Notes: a model not told the origin generated them from the letters alone. Positions 34,503-45,068 are shown, counted from the first letter of the stretch. The stretch: 64,000 nucleotides of DNA from Bacillus infantis (GCF_020171945.1 NZ_JAIVAP010000003.1:1-64000), one strand, 5' to 3'. Made by a program: numbers and translations.

Positions 34503-36122
34503 ATGAAGCTTGATAAATATAAAACTTTATTGTTTCAAAAGATTAAGAATCAAATGACTCTGTGGTTTGAACAGGAAGCGGAAACTCCTGTGAATAACGA
34601 AGATGTCTACCGGTTCCTTCACTCCATCAAAGGGACAGCAGGAACCCTTCAGCTTGTCGGACTCCACCAGGTGGCAGGCAAACTGATGGACCAGGTGGAA
34701 AAGAGCAGTGAAAAAATATGGGAGAACCGGGAACTGCGTGACTTTTTATATGAACTCATGGGCCTGAGCTATGAGTATGAACATTTCCAAAGGGAAGAGG
34801 AGAAACAAAGTCTTCCAAGGGATGAAAATATGCCATTGATCCAGGTGATCGATGATGATGTCTCCATGCTGATCCTCCTTAAAGATGCACTGGAAAGCAA
34901 GGGCTGGATGGTGATGGCCAATACCGAGCCTGAAAAAGCTGTCGACCAATTCTTTGATATGAATCCCGACTGCCTCATCATTGATGTTAATCTTCCTGGC
35001 AAAAGCGGGTTCCATGTGCTTGAGGACATCCAGAAGCATTCAAATAAAAAGTTTATTCCAAAGCTGATGATCAGCATAATGAATGACAGAGAAACGAGGA
35101 TCAAGGCTTACAGGCTGGGGGCGGATGATTTTATTTCCAAACCCATTGACCTGGAGGAATTCCTTATAAGGGTAGAGCGGCACTTGGAGAGGAAACAGAT
35201 ATTTGATCAGTCTGTCCTTATTGATGAACTGACGCAGGTATACAACCGCAGGTTCCTGAAGGATTCTCTTAAGCGGTATTTGAAGGAGCTTGAACGGAAC
35301 AATCAGTATTTTTCTATCGCCGTTCTTGATCTGGACCATTTCAAGCAAGTGAATGATAAGTACGGCCATCCGGCAGGAGACCGCATCCTGTCTGAGTTTG
35401 CCCAGTATTTGAAGGATCATGTCAGGATAGGCGATATTGTGTTCCGTTATGGAGGGGAGGAGTTCATCCTGCTGCTTCCCCGCACAAATGACCGTGACAG
35501 CAAGGAGGTCGTCTTAAGGCTTCTTTCCGGCTTCTCAAGCCGAACCTTCATAGAAGGAGGGGAGGAATTGAAAATGACCTTCTCGGCCGGTGTATATATG
35601 GTCCATGATCCTTCTTCTACTGTGGCAGAAGCAATCAAGACGGCTGACCAGGCTTTATATGAAGCAAAACGGAACGGCCGGGCCAGGGTGGAAAGTGCAA
35701 ATAAATTGATCGGCGGCCGTACAAGGAAGGTTCTGAATGTATCTGTCATTGATGATGATGCAATCATCAGGACCATGCTGATGAAAATCCTGCAATCCAT
35801 GGAATTCGAACACACCAGCCTGGATATCCAGGTATATGAGGATGGACAAAAGTTCCTTCAATCCGGCCGTATGGAGCAGAAAGGGGAGCACTTCCTTATT
35901 TTGGACGGAATCATGCCTGTTATGGACGGAACTGAAGTTCTCCAGAAGGTGAAGGAAAACCGGAATGCAAGCCGGGTCCATGTTTTGATGCTGACAGGCA
36001 GAAAAACGGAATACGATATTGCCAGGGCACTGAAGCTGGGGGCAGATGATTATGTGACAAAGCCGTTCAGCATCACTGAGCTGCAGGCAAGAATCCAGCG
36101 GCTGATCCAGAGGATGTCGTAA
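34503..36122 (+). CDS. Hpt-REC-GGDEF-REC diguanylate cyclase
   Basis: A 539-residue cytosolic signalling protein. Residues 1-95: histidine phosphotransfer domain with His40 in HSIKGTAGTL. Residues 112-232: receiver with Asp161. Residues 240-400: GGDEF domain with the active variant GGEEF at 317-321 and an intact inhibitory site RIGD at 308-311, five residues before it. Residues 415-535: second receiver with Asp468. It should make c-di-GMP under phosphorylation control. ATG 34503 follows AGAGGTG. First gene of a six-gene operon with all junctions overlapping; the hybrid kinase encoded last is the likely phosphate source. Confidence 0.93.
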   Translation: MKLDKYKTLLFQKIKNQMTLWFEQEAETPVNNEDVYRFLHSIKGTAGTLQLVGLHQVAGKLMDQVEKSSEKIWENRELRDFLYELMGLSYEYEHFQREEEKQSLPRDENMPLIQVIDDDVSMLILLKDALESKGWMVMANTEPEKAVDQFFDMNPDCLIIDVNLPGKSGFHVLEDIQKHSNKKFIPKLMISIMNDRETRIKAYRLGADDFISKPIDLEEFLIRVERHLERKQIFDQSVLIDELTQVYNRRFLKDSLKRYLKELERNNQYFSIAVLDLDHFKQVNDKYGHPAGDRILSEFAQYLKDHVRIGDIVFRYGGEEFILLLPRTNDRDSKEVVLRLLSGFSSRTFIEGGEELKMTFSAGVYMVHDPSSTVAEAIKTADQALYEAKRNGRARVESANKLIGGRTRKVLNVSVIDDDAIIRTMLMKILQSMEFEHTSLDIQVYEDGQKFLQSGRMEQKGEHFLILDGIMPVMDGTEVLQKVKENRNASRVHVLMLTGRKTEYDIARALKLGADDYVTKPFSITELQARIQRLIQRMS

Positions 36123-37168
36123 TGAGACTCGATCAGGAACTGTTTTTTCTCGCTGCAGCGGCCCTTTCCATTACAGGAATATTGACAGTCATACTGGTGT
36201 ATCTCGTGATTAGAAAAGGATTCGAAATTTCAGCAAGGCGGAAGGTTGAAAATTGGAAGCAAAAGCTGAACCTTCCGCTGTTTTCTTTTTTATATGAAGG
36301 GAAGCAGCTGGAGGAAGCTGCCCTGGCCGACCGGGCAAGCCTGCTGGCTGCTGAGGAGCTCCTTGGTCATTATGCGGATATCCTTGAAGGGGAGCAGGAA
36401 AGGAAAAATCTTTCCTTTTTTGCAGAGTCCTATCTCCGCGGCCATTATGCCAAAGGACTCCAAAGCCGAAGGTGGAGTACGCGGATAAATTCGCTTTATC
36501 ATATAGAGGATTTCCATTTGAAAAGTCTGGAGGGGGACGTTCTTCGGATTGCCAAAAGCGAGGACAGCACCTCCTCCGAAAAGGTTCAGGCCTTCAAAAT
36601 CCTGGCTGATTTCCAGAGTGAGAAGCTGTCCGTGCTGCTGGAGTCCCACAGCTTGCCGTTCTCTGAATTCGATCTCAGGAATATTTTAATGCGGCTCGAT
36701 GGCAAAAGTTTTGACCGGTTTGTTGAAGGCTTCAGAACTTCTCCTGAAAGGCTGCAGCTTGCTGTATTGGATGTGATTGCTGTCAACAAGCAGCTTGGTT
36801 ATCTTCATTTTGTGGAAGAGGTATTCATGTCGGAGACGGGGGAAATGAGGCTCCGGGCATTGAAGGCATTGGCTTCAATAGGATATACAGAGAATATAGC
36901 CCCTTATGAAGAACTCGCTGAATCTTCCAGCTGGCAGGAGCGGATGCTTGCCGCCAAGCTTTTCGGCAGCATAAAAGACGAAGGGCTGCTCCCAAGGCTG
37001 GCAGAAATGCTGCACGATCCTTCCTGGTATGTAAGGTCACAGGCGGGCCAGTCTATTTTGGCTTTCTCAAAGGGAAAAGAGATATTGAAGAAAGTGATTG
37101 TTGATTCGCATGATCCTTATGCCAGGGATATGGCTTGGGAATGGATGCAAAAAGGAGAGCTGCGCTGA
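36122..37168 (+). CDS. membrane-anchored HEAT-repeat protein
   Basis: A 348-residue protein with one N-terminal membrane helix (about 7-31) and a cytosolic body of helical repeats. The last 110 residues are HEAT repeats (EMRLRALKALASIGY, WQERMLAAKLFGSIKDEGLL, WYVRSQAGQSILAF). The ATG overlaps the stop of the cyclase gene by one base. HEAT solenoids mediate protein contacts, so a scaffold linking cyclase and synthase at the membrane is a reasonable inference. No enzymatic motif seen. Confidence 0.85.
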   Translation: MRLDQELFFLAAAALSITGILTVILVYLVIRKGFEISARRKVENWKQKLNLPLFSFLYEGKQLEEAALADRASLLAAEELLGHYADILEGEQERKNLSFFAESYLRGHYAKGLQSRRWSTRINSLYHIEDFHLKSLEGDVLRIAKSEDSTSSEKVQAFKILADFQSEKLSVLLESHSLPFSEFDLRNILMRLDGKSFDRFVEGFRTSPERLQLAVLDVIAVNKQLGYLHFVEEVFMSETGEMRLRALKALASIGYTENIAPYEELAESSSWQERMLAAKLFGSIKDEGLLPRLAEMLHDPSWYVRSQAGQSILAFSKGKEILKKVIVDSHDPYARDMAWEWMQKGELR

Positions 37169-38580
37169 TGCTGGCAGATTTATGGGGAAATGCAGCTTTG
37201 TTTTTTGGCTGGTTCATTGCTGTTTATATGGTGATTGTCATCGTTTTTTACACAGTTGTTCTTGTTATTTCGATGGTTCAGCTGCGCAGGGAATACCGTC
37301 TTAAGCGCGACCGGATCTATGAGGAATATATGAGTGAGATTTATACAAAGCCTGTTTCCATCATAGTCCCTGCCTATAATGAAGAAGCAGGGATCATCCA
37401 GAGTGTCAGGTCACTTCTGAGCATCAGCTATCCTGAATATGAAATCCTCGTTGTGAATGACGGATCCAAGGACGGAACACTGGAGAAAATGATCGGCCAC
37501 TATGAAATGAAGAAAGTGGACAAGGCTGTCAGAAAGCAGATTGAAACAAAGGAAATCAAAGGGATTTACCAGTCGCGCCTGCTGCCCAACCTATATATGA
37601 TCGATAAGGAGAATGGAGGAAAAGCCGATGCGCTCAACGCCGGCTTGAATATTTCCCATTATCCTTATATCTGTTCCCTTGACGGGGATTCTGTCCTGGA
37701 GCATGATGCGTTCCTTAAAGTGATGAAGCCGATCATTGATTCCAATGAAGAGGTGATTGCATCCGGCGGAAGCATCCGGATTGCCAATGGCTGTGAAATC
37801 AAGGATGGAAACCTGCTGAAGGTAGGGCTTGCCAGGGAACCGTTCGTCATCATGCAGATCATTGAATATTTAAGGGCTTTTCTAATGGGCCGTATCGGAC
37901 TGAGCCGTCATAACCTGCTGCTGATCATTTCGGGTGCATTCGGCGTTTTTTCAAAACGCTGGGTCCTTGAGGCAGGCGGATACAGAACGGATACTGTCGG
38001 CGAGGATATGGAGCTTGTCGTCAGGATGCATCGGCTTATAAAAGAAAAAGGGCTGAAGAAGCGGATCGTCTATGTCCCGGACCCGGTCTGCTGGACGGAA
38101 GTGCCGGAAAGCGCGACTTTCCTGAGGAAGCAGAGGGGGCGGTGGCACAGGGGACTGTTCGAAAGCCTATGGACTCACCGGAAGCTGACCTTTAATCCTA
38201 AATATGGGGCGATCGGGTTCATTTCCTTCCCGTATTTCTGGATAGTCGAATTTTTTGGTCCCATTGTGGAGCTGCTTGGCTATGCCTATGTAGTGCTGTC
38301 ACTGTTCTTTGGGGGAATTTATCTGGAGTTTGCCATTCTGATCTTCCTGCTTTCCTGCCTCTACGGTTCAATCTTTTCGATGGCAGCGGTCTTGCTTGAG
38401 GAATGGAGCCTGCGCAAATACCCGAAGGTGTCTGATTTGCTGAAGCTGTTCTTCTACTCCCTGACAGAAACCTTATGGTATCGCCCTTTAACGGTATTCT
38501 GGAGATGCGAGGGCATCTGGAAGCTGATCAGGGGAGATAAGAGCTGGGGAGAAATGAAACGAAAAGGTGTGTCTGAATGA
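37168..38580 (+). CDS. processive family-2 glycosyltransferase
   Basis: A 470-residue membrane glycosyltransferase like poly-N-acetylglucosamine, hyaluronan and cellulose synthases. One N-terminal membrane helix, then the GT-A domain: PVSIIVPAYNEE near residue 65, NDGSKD, DGDS (the DxD metal motif), the GED base region (TVGEDMEL) and the processivity motif RKQRGRWHRG. Three or so C-terminal helices form the export channel. No PilZ domain, so c-di-GMP would act through a partner. The ATG at 37168 overlaps the previous stop; the frame upstream of it lies in the HEAT gene. Confidence 0.93.
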   Translation: MLADLWGNAALFFGWFIAVYMVIVIVFYTVVLVISMVQLRREYRLKRDRIYEEYMSEIYTKPVSIIVPAYNEEAGIIQSVRSLLSISYPEYEILVVNDGSKDGTLEKMIGHYEMKKVDKAVRKQIETKEIKGIYQSRLLPNLYMIDKENGGKADALNAGLNISHYPYICSLDGDSVLEHDAFLKVMKPIIDSNEEVIASGGSIRIANGCEIKDGNLLKVGLAREPFVIMQIIEYLRAFLMGRIGLSRHNLLLIISGAFGVFSKRWVLEAGGYRTDTVGEDMELVVRMHRLIKEKGLKKRIVYVPDPVCWTEVPESATFLRKQRGRWHRGLFESLWTHRKLTFNPKYGAIGFISFPYFWIVEFFGPIVELLGYAYVVLSLFFGGIYLEFAILIFLLSCLYGSIFSMAAVLLEEWSLRKYPKVSDLLKLFFYSLTETLWYRPLTVFWRCEGIWKLIRGDKSWGEMKRKGVSE

Positions 38581-41500
38581 AAAAACTGTTTACGAAATCA
38601 CAGGCTGCCGTGTTCGGTGTGGTCATCATCATCCTTTTGCTCCTTACAAGTCCTTTCTGGCTTTGGCAGCTCACACCGGAAAAAAAGCTCGAGGCACTGA
38701 TCATTGATAAAACGGTGCCTGATGAAACCTACCGGGAGCATAAAGGCCTTGTCTGGATTTTGAATAATGGAAAATGGCAGAGAAGAAATGGCGAACCATA
38801 TGAAGTGAAGAGCGACTACAGCGGATTCAAGCCGCTTGGTGAAGATGAATATAAGGTAAAGCCTATTCCGCAAAACCTGGAAAAATATGATCTCTTTTAT
38901 CTTGCTGACCAATACGGTGTTTACGAAGAGGAGTTTTTCGGCAGCAACAGTCTTGGCGAAAGATCGGACAGCATCTATGGAGGACTTCAGTCTGAAGAGG
39001 CTGACAGGCTCCGGGAGGCCCTGATAAATTCAGAAGGGAAGACGCTTATAGCCGAATTCAATACCTTTGCCGATCCGACCGATGATGATGCCCGTGAGAA
39101 AATCACTGCGCTTTTAAATATCAGCTGGAGCGGCTGGATTGGCAGATATTTTCCTGATTTATCATCTAATGAAGTCCCTGTCTGGGTAAAGGAACAGGAA
39201 AAAAGCTGGGATTATGAAGGCCCTGGCCTTGTACTGGTCAACAAAGACAATCATATTGCTGTATTCGGCGAAGAGGACCTCGAGGGAGAAGGCGCACTTT
39301 TCAGCTACACGGATGCAGGGGAAAAGGAGCTGGATATAAAAGGGGAGGCCCGCTATTCATACTGGTTTGATATCGTGGAAGCCAATGATCAAGAGGAAGT
39401 GCTGGCAACCTATAAGCTTCCCCTTAAAAAGGAAGCAGAAAAAGAACTGGAGGGCTATGGGATCCCATCTGTCATTCCGGCAGTCATCCAGCATGTGAAT
39501 GCAAAGTATTCTTCCTATTATTTTGCAGGAGATTTTGCGGATGAAGCGGAGGTTCCAGGTATTTACCAAACCAAGGGGCTGGATATCTGGAAGGGTAAAT
39601 TCAGCTCCCGTCATTCTTTCTACTGGAATACGTATGTCCCTATGATGAAACGAATCCTGGAAAGGGGCACTGGCCTGCACAGAAAGCAGGAAAAGACGGA
39701 AATTGCCGAGCAGGATGGAATCAAAACGAACAGCAGGACCGGAAGCGAGTATATTCAAGTCCTTAAAGACGGCAAGTGGGAAGACCTCCTGATTAAAGGC
39801 GTTAACATGGGCATAGCGAAGCCAGGCTCATTCCCAGGGGAAACAGCGATTACGAAAGACGAATATCTTCGCTGGTTCAAGGCAATAGGTGCCATGAACA
39901 GCAATGCCGTCCGTGTTTATACCCTCCATCCGCCCGGTTTCTATGAAGCTTTTTACGAATATAATCAAACTGCTGAACACCCGCTGTATTTATTCCATGG
40001 GGCATGGGTGAACGAAGAGAACCTTGTCAGCGAACAAAATGCATATAGCAGACTTGTAACAGATGATTTTAAAACTGAATTGAAGCATATGGTGGATATT
40101 GTCCACGGAAACGCAAGCCTGCCGGAACGGCCTGGCCATGCGTCTGGGGAATATAAGTATGATATATCGGAGTATGTGCTGGGATTCATGATCGGGATCG
40201 AGTGGGATCCTGAAGCAGTATTACAGACAAATGCCAGCAATGTAGGGAAGGGGTCTTTTTCCGGGAAATATTTTGAAACCGAAAGTGCTTCCCCGTTCGA
40301 AGGCTGGATCGCCCGGATGATGGATTACACGGCAGAATATGAATCAGGGCAATATGGCTGGCAGCATACGATGAGCTTTACAAACTGGGTGACCACCGAT
40401 CTCCTGGACCATCCGGCCGAGCCTTCTGAGGATGAAGATAAAGCGGTCGTGGATCCGAACCATATCCTGCCTGCTGATGGCTTTAAAGCCGGGATGTTTG
40501 CATCCTACCATATTTACCCTTACTATCCTGATTTCCTGAACTATGAAAAGAAGTATGTGGATTATATAGATTCGCAGGGCGAAAAAAATAACTATGCCGG
40601 ATATCTGAATGATTTGAAGAAGGTCCACTCTATGCCTGTCCTTGTGGCTGAGTTCGGCGTTCCTGCCTCAAGGGGAATGACTCATGAAAATGTAGACGGG
40701 ATGGACCAGGGACATCATTCTGAAGAAGAGCAGGGGAAGATAAACAAACGCCTCTTCGAATCGATTATTGATGAAGGCTATGCCGGCGGCCTGGTATTTA
40801 CATGGCAGGATGAGTGGTTCAAGCGGACGTGGAATACGATGGATTATGACAATCCGGACAGGCGGCCGTTCTGGTCCAATATGCAGACAAATGAACAGCA
40901 CTTTGGGCTGCTGGCATTTGAACCCGGGAAATATGAAGCTGGCATCTATCCGGATGGTCTGACAGGGGATTGGGATAAGCTTGGTGCAGAGCCCCTCTTT
41001 AAAAGCAGCCAAAAAGAAGATGCAATAAAGGCTTTATATGCGGCATCCAATGAAGAATATCTTTATCTCCGCCTCGACTACAGCAGGCCGCTGGACTGGG
41101 GAAGGGACAGCACATATCTGCTGCTTGATACTATCAAGGATCAGGGGCAAAGAACCGTCCCGCTTGGAAAGGAAGCTGAAGCTGCTGCCGATTTCGGGGT
41201 CGATTATTCTATTAATCTCACAGGGGAAGACACGTCGAATATGATGGTAGACAGCTATTATGACACTTTCTACTATCAGTATGGAGAGCTGCTGAATTTG
41301 ATTCCGGAAAGGCCTTATGCAGCTCAAAAGGATAACGGGATCTTCCATCCGATCAGATTGGCTTTGAATAAAGAGCTGACGATTCCATCAACCGGGGAAA
41401 TCCTTCCCTTTTCTTCTTATGAAACGGGAAAGCTTATGTTTGGCAATGCCAATCCGGAAAGTGAAGATTTCAACTCCCTGACCGATATTAGTATAAGTGA

Positions 41501-41831
41501 TGATAAGAAAATGCTGGAGCTGAGGATTCCATGGCTGCTTCTGAATGTAAAGGACCCAAGCAGCCGGGAAATACAGGGGGACCTTTGGGAGTCCGGCCTA
41601 TCAGGCAGCAGCATCATCGACTCTATTACTATAAGTGCAGCCGTCACAGAAAATGGAGAATTGGCGGGCACCGCCCCGGCAATGACTGATGGAGTCATAA
41701 AGGAAGAAGACTCTTTCACGTACTCCTGGAAAGGCTGGGAGGAGCCGCAATACCATGAAAGGCTGAAGCAGTCCTACTGGATCATGAAGGATGCATTCAG
41801 TGAAGCAGCTGCTGGAGGAGGAACAGAATGA
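38577..41831 (+). CDS. membrane-anchored glycoside hydrolase-like protein, 1084 residues
   Basis: An N-terminal membrane helix (about 10-30) anchors a large extracellular protein. The central third is a clan GH-A type TIM barrel: LLIKGVNMGIAKPG near residue 405, then candidate acid/base Glu542 in GIEWDPE and nucleophile Glu692 in VAEFGVP, 150 residues apart. The C-terminal 300 residues are beta-rich (EYLYLRLDYSRPL) and may bind carbohydrate. The first 370 residues match nothing I know. Sitting after the polysaccharide synthase gene with a four-base overlap, it may trim, transfer or release the polymer. Activity is untested. Confidence 0.82.
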   Translation: MKKLFTKSQAAVFGVVIIILLLLTSPFWLWQLTPEKKLEALIIDKTVPDETYREHKGLVWILNNGKWQRRNGEPYEVKSDYSGFKPLGEDEYKVKPIPQNLEKYDLFYLADQYGVYEEEFFGSNSLGERSDSIYGGLQSEEADRLREALINSEGKTLIAEFNTFADPTDDDAREKITALLNISWSGWIGRYFPDLSSNEVPVWVKEQEKSWDYEGPGLVLVNKDNHIAVFGEEDLEGEGALFSYTDAGEKELDIKGEARYSYWFDIVEANDQEEVLATYKLPLKKEAEKELEGYGIPSVIPAVIQHVNAKYSSYYFAGDFADEAEVPGIYQTKGLDIWKGKFSSRHSFYWNTYVPMMKRILERGTGLHRKQEKTEIAEQDGIKTNSRTGSEYIQVLKDGKWEDLLIKGVNMGIAKPGSFPGETAITKDEYLRWFKAIGAMNSNAVRVYTLHPPGFYEAFYEYNQTAEHPLYLFHGAWVNEENLVSEQNAYSRLVTDDFKTELKHMVDIVHGNASLPERPGHASGEYKYDISEYVLGFMIGIEWDPEAVLQTNASNVGKGSFSGKYFETESASPFEGWIARMMDYTAEYESGQYGWQHTMSFTNWVTTDLLDHPAEPSEDEDKAVVDPNHILPADGFKAGMFASYHIYPYYPDFLNYEKKYVDYIDSQGEKNNYAGYLNDLKKVHSMPVLVAEFGVPASRGMTHENVDGMDQGHHSEEEQGKINKRLFESIIDEGYAGGLVFTWQDEWFKRTWNTMDYDNPDRRPFWSNMQTNEQHFGLLAFEPGKYEAGIYPDGLTGDWDKLGAEPLFKSSQKEDAIKALYAASNEEYLYLRLDYSRPLDWGRDSTYLLLDTIKDQGQRTVPLGKEAEAAADFGVDYSINLTGEDTSNMMVDSYYDTFYYQYGELLNLIPERPYAAQKDNGIFHPIRLALNKELTIPSTGEILPFSSYETGKLMFGNANPESEDFNSLTDISISDDKKMLELRIPWLLLNVKDPSSREIQGDLWESGLSGSSIIDSITISAAVTENGELAGTAPAMTDGVIKEEDSFTYSWKGWEEPQYHERLKQSYWIMKDAFSEAAAGGGTE

Positions 41832-42196
41832 ACAGAATTTTACTGGCAGAAGATGAAGATATACTGAGAATGCTGATTGTGGATACGCTGGAAGACGGCG
41901 ATTTCGAAGTGGATGAAGCAGCAGATGGGCAGGAGGCGCTGGATTTATTCCAGTCCGGGAAATACAGCCTCCTGATCATTGACTATATGATGCCGGTATA
42001 CACGGGGCTTGAGGTCATTGAAAAGATAAGGGCCAATAGTGAAAAGAATCATGTCAAGATTCTCATGCTGTCCGCGAAAAGCCAGCAGTTTGAGCAGGAC
42101 AGAGTGCTGGAGGCCGGGGCGGATTATTTTATGGCCAAGCCGTTCAGCCCGCTTGAGCTCCTTGAAAAGGTAGAGGAAATATTGAATGAAAATTAA
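41828..42196 (+). CDS. single-domain response regulator (CheY-like)
   Basis: A 122-residue stand-alone receiver with the acidic pair at residues 8-10, Asp52 in IIDYMMP and Lys104 in AKPFSP. There is no output domain, so it may relay phosphate or bind a partner. It overlaps the preceding gene by four bases and the kinase gene by 11. A likely partner of the kinase encoded next or of the Hpt domain in the cyclase. Confidence 0.93.
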   Translation: MNRILLAEDEDILRMLIVDTLEDGDFEVDEAADGQEALDLFQSGKYSLLIIDYMMPVYTGLEVIEKIRANSEKNHVKILMLSAKSQQFEQDRVLEAGADYFMAKPFSPLELLEKVEEILNEN

Positions 42197-45056
42197 TGAA
42201 TATTTTAAAAAGAGCCTGTCAAGGCAGTTTGCCGGATTGATGGGTGTTTTCATCCTTTTTTTCATAGCCGGCACGATTGCTCTTGTTGTCCTGCAGCAGA
42301 GTCTCAGCGACTCTTATAATGAAAAGCGGGCCGAACTTGTACAGAAGGAAGGGCTGGTTCAGGAAATTGACAGCACCTTCAACCGTGTATTCTTTGACGT
42401 AAGAGGCTATTTGGCTTTTGACAACGATGATATGAGGATCAGCGCGCAGTCCAAGCAGCCGGAGCTGAGGAAGATGGGCAAGCAGCTTGATGAGCTTGCC
42501 GTCTCCCTGGAAGATAAGGCATATGCGAGGGAAGTAAGAGAGTTCATAGACTACTATTTTATTGAAAAGCTTCCCGTAACTGTAAACTATTTTGAGACTG
42601 GAAGAATAGAAGAAGTCAAGAAAGTGGCAAGCACGGGAGCGACTGCAAGGGTGAACACATTTCAGGATGATTCGCGGAACTACCTTAATGGTATAAACGA
42701 CCAGCTTAATGAAGAAGCAGCAGGCCTGATGAAAAAGCAATCGTATATCCAGATGGGCTTTGTCTTCTTCAGCTTTGTCATCCTTGTCCTTTTGGCCCGG
42801 ATCACCCGGGTAATGTTCCGGAGAGTCGGGCAGCCGCTTGCTGACTTTGCAGCTGCTGCCAATGAGATTGCAGCGGGGCGGGAAGCAGAGATAACCGTCG
42901 AATCCAGCCGGGAAGATGAACTGGGTGCATTATCGGTCGCTTTCCAGAAGATGGTCTGGAGTGTGCAGGACAAAGAACAGGACCTGACTGCCCAGAATGA
43001 AGAGCTGCTGGCACAACAGGATGAGCTCCAGGCTCAGCAGACTGAGCTTGAGGAAATGCTTGAAGCTTTGCGCGAGAACGAGCTGAAGCTGAAGCGGAGG
43101 AATGACTTGACGAACGGAATTTCCGGTTCCCTGGATCTTCAGAGCATCCTCGACAGCATTGTGGTCAATATGTGCGGAGTCATCAGTGCGGATAGAGGGA
43201 TGATCGGGCTTCTGAACACCAGGGCTTCAGCGTCTTACGCCATTTCAGCAGCCGGTGTGGAGCAGTTTATGAACCATATTGAAAACGGTCTTCATGAAAG
43301 GCTGATCTTGACTAAGAAGTCCTTTGCCATAAAGCGGGAGCTGCTGGCTGAAGAAAAAGGTTATCATGAGGCAGCGTCCTACAGCTATGATTTATATCTC
43401 CCTGTCATTTCCTCAAAGGATGAGGTCATTGCAGTGATGCTGTTCAGCCGCTTCGGATCACCTTTTTCGGAAAAACAGATGGACGAATATGAAGCATTGT
43501 CCAGACAGGTAGGAATCAGCCTGGATAACATCAGCTTATATAACCAATCGGAAGAAGAGAGGAAGCTGAACAGAGATATCCTGAATACAGTCCAGGAGGG
43601 CATCCAGATGGTGAGCCGTTCCGGATCCATCCTGCAGGCGAACCGCCAGCTGGAAGAGATGTTCGCCTGCCCGGGTGCAGCGGGAAGACTGGAAAATCTC
43701 CCATGGGAAATCTGGTCGGCAGAAATGGCAAATAAGGTCGAGGAGCCTGATGAATTCTTGGCTTTCCTTCAAAATGCGGTTCATAGTGACAGCTGTGAGA
43801 TGGAGAGCATCATCTATAAAATGAAGCAAACGGGGCAGGTCATCAAGATGTACTGTGAAGGCCTCGGGCAGGATAATGAAAGGATCGGCACTGTGCTGGT
43901 GCATCGCGATATAACAAAAGAATTTGAAGTCGATCAAATGAAATCCGAGTTTGTGAGCACTGTCAGCCATGAGCTGCGCACACCGCTCGCGAGCATCCTC
44001 GGCTTCACCGAACTGATGCTGAACAGGGAACTTAAGCCGGATAAGCAGAAAAAGTATTTGACGACAATCTATAATGAAGCCAGGAGACTGACTTCCCTCA
44101 TCAATGATTTCCTTGATGTCCAGCGGATGGAAGCCGGAAAACAGACATATGAGAAGAAATATCTCAGACTACTGCCGATCATTGAGCAGGTTATAGAAAA
44201 ACAGCAGATCAATACAGATGTCCACAAGATAAAAATTGATGACCGCTCTGCAGGAAATGATGTTATCCTGGGAGATAAGAGCAAGGTGGAGCAGGTATTC
44301 ACCAATCTGATCTCCAATGCTGTCAAATATTCTCCAGGCGGCGGGGATATTATCATCAGGCTCTATCAGGAAGATAAGTCTGTTTTGGCAGAAGTGGAAG
44401 ATGAGGGGCTCGGTATACCGGAGGATGCGCTTGATAAACTGTTCACCAAATTCTACCGTGTGGATAATTCCGACAGGAGAAGGATCGGCGGAACAGGACT
44501 TGGGCTCTCGATTGTCCAGGAAATCATGAAGGCGCACAGCGGCAGCATTGCTGTTGCTTCAAGTTATGGAAAAGGAAGCATCTTCACACTCTCATTCCCT
44601 CTGATTGAAACTGCTGAGGAACCAGGGGCTATATCAGTCCCGAAAGCTTCTGCAGAAGGCTACCGCGTTATGGTAGTGGAAGATGACCAAAGCCTGGCGG
44701 AACTGATCATCCAGGAGCTGTCTGACAGCGGGTTCCAGGTGGTTCATTATAAAAAGGGACAGGAAGCTTTGGATTTCCTTGCCCGCCATACACCTGATGC
44801 GATCGTGCTTGATATCATGCTGGAGGAAGAACAGGTGGATGGCTGGAGGGTCATGGAGCAGATGAAGGAAAATGACAGGCTTAAAAACATACCCATCATT
44901 GTTTCCACGGCTCTTGATGAAAAAGAAAAAGGCTTCTCGCTTGGCGCGAACGATTACTTGGTCAAGCCTTATAAGCCGAGCCAGCTGTCCAGGGCAATCA
45001 TGCAGACTCTCCTCAAAATCGGCAAGGTTGGGCAGATTCTCATCCCTGAAAAATAA
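42186..45056 (+). CDS. hybrid histidine kinase (HAMP-GAF-PAS-HisKA-HATPase-REC)
   Basis: A 956-residue membrane sensor. Two helices (about 14-36 and 183-203) flank a helical extracellular domain of the CHASE3 kind. A HAMP linker, a Gln/Glu-rich coiled coil (about 265-305), a GAF domain (about 310-455), a PAS-like domain (about 460-580), HisKA with His595 in SHELRTPLAS, an ATPase domain (NLISNAVKYSP, GTGLGLSIV) and a C-terminal receiver with Asp876 follow. Having His and Asp sites in one chain with Hpt in the cyclase completes a His-Asp-His-Asp relay. The signal is unknown. Terminator follows. Confidence 0.93.
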   Translation: MKINEYFKKSLSRQFAGLMGVFILFFIAGTIALVVLQQSLSDSYNEKRAELVQKEGLVQEIDSTFNRVFFDVRGYLAFDNDDMRISAQSKQPELRKMGKQLDELAVSLEDKAYAREVREFIDYYFIEKLPVTVNYFETGRIEEVKKVASTGATARVNTFQDDSRNYLNGINDQLNEEAAGLMKKQSYIQMGFVFFSFVILVLLARITRVMFRRVGQPLADFAAAANEIAAGREAEITVESSREDELGALSVAFQKMVWSVQDKEQDLTAQNEELLAQQDELQAQQTELEEMLEALRENELKLKRRNDLTNGISGSLDLQSILDSIVVNMCGVISADRGMIGLLNTRASASYAISAAGVEQFMNHIENGLHERLILTKKSFAIKRELLAEEKGYHEAASYSYDLYLPVISSKDEVIAVMLFSRFGSPFSEKQMDEYEALSRQVGISLDNISLYNQSEEERKLNRDILNTVQEGIQMVSRSGSILQANRQLEEMFACPGAAGRLENLPWEIWSAEMANKVEEPDEFLAFLQNAVHSDSCEMESIIYKMKQTGQVIKMYCEGLGQDNERIGTVLVHRDITKEFEVDQMKSEFVSTVSHELRTPLASILGFTELMLNRELKPDKQKKYLTTIYNEARRLTSLINDFLDVQRMEAGKQTYEKKYLRLLPIIEQVIEKQQINTDVHKIKIDDRSAGNDVILGDKSKVEQVFTNLISNAVKYSPGGGDIIIRLYQEDKSVLAEVEDEGLGIPEDALDKLFTKFYRVDNSDRRRIGGTGLGLSIVQEIMKAHSGSIAVASSYGKGSIFTLSFPLIETAEEPGAISVPKASAEGYRVMVVEDDQSLAELIIQELSDSGFQVVHYKKGQEALDFLARHTPDAIVLDIMLEEEQVDGWRVMEQMKENDRLKNIPIIVSTALDEKEKGFSLGANDYLVKPYKPSQLSRAIMQTLLKIGKVGQILIPEK

Positions 45057-45068
45057 GAACAGACGAAC

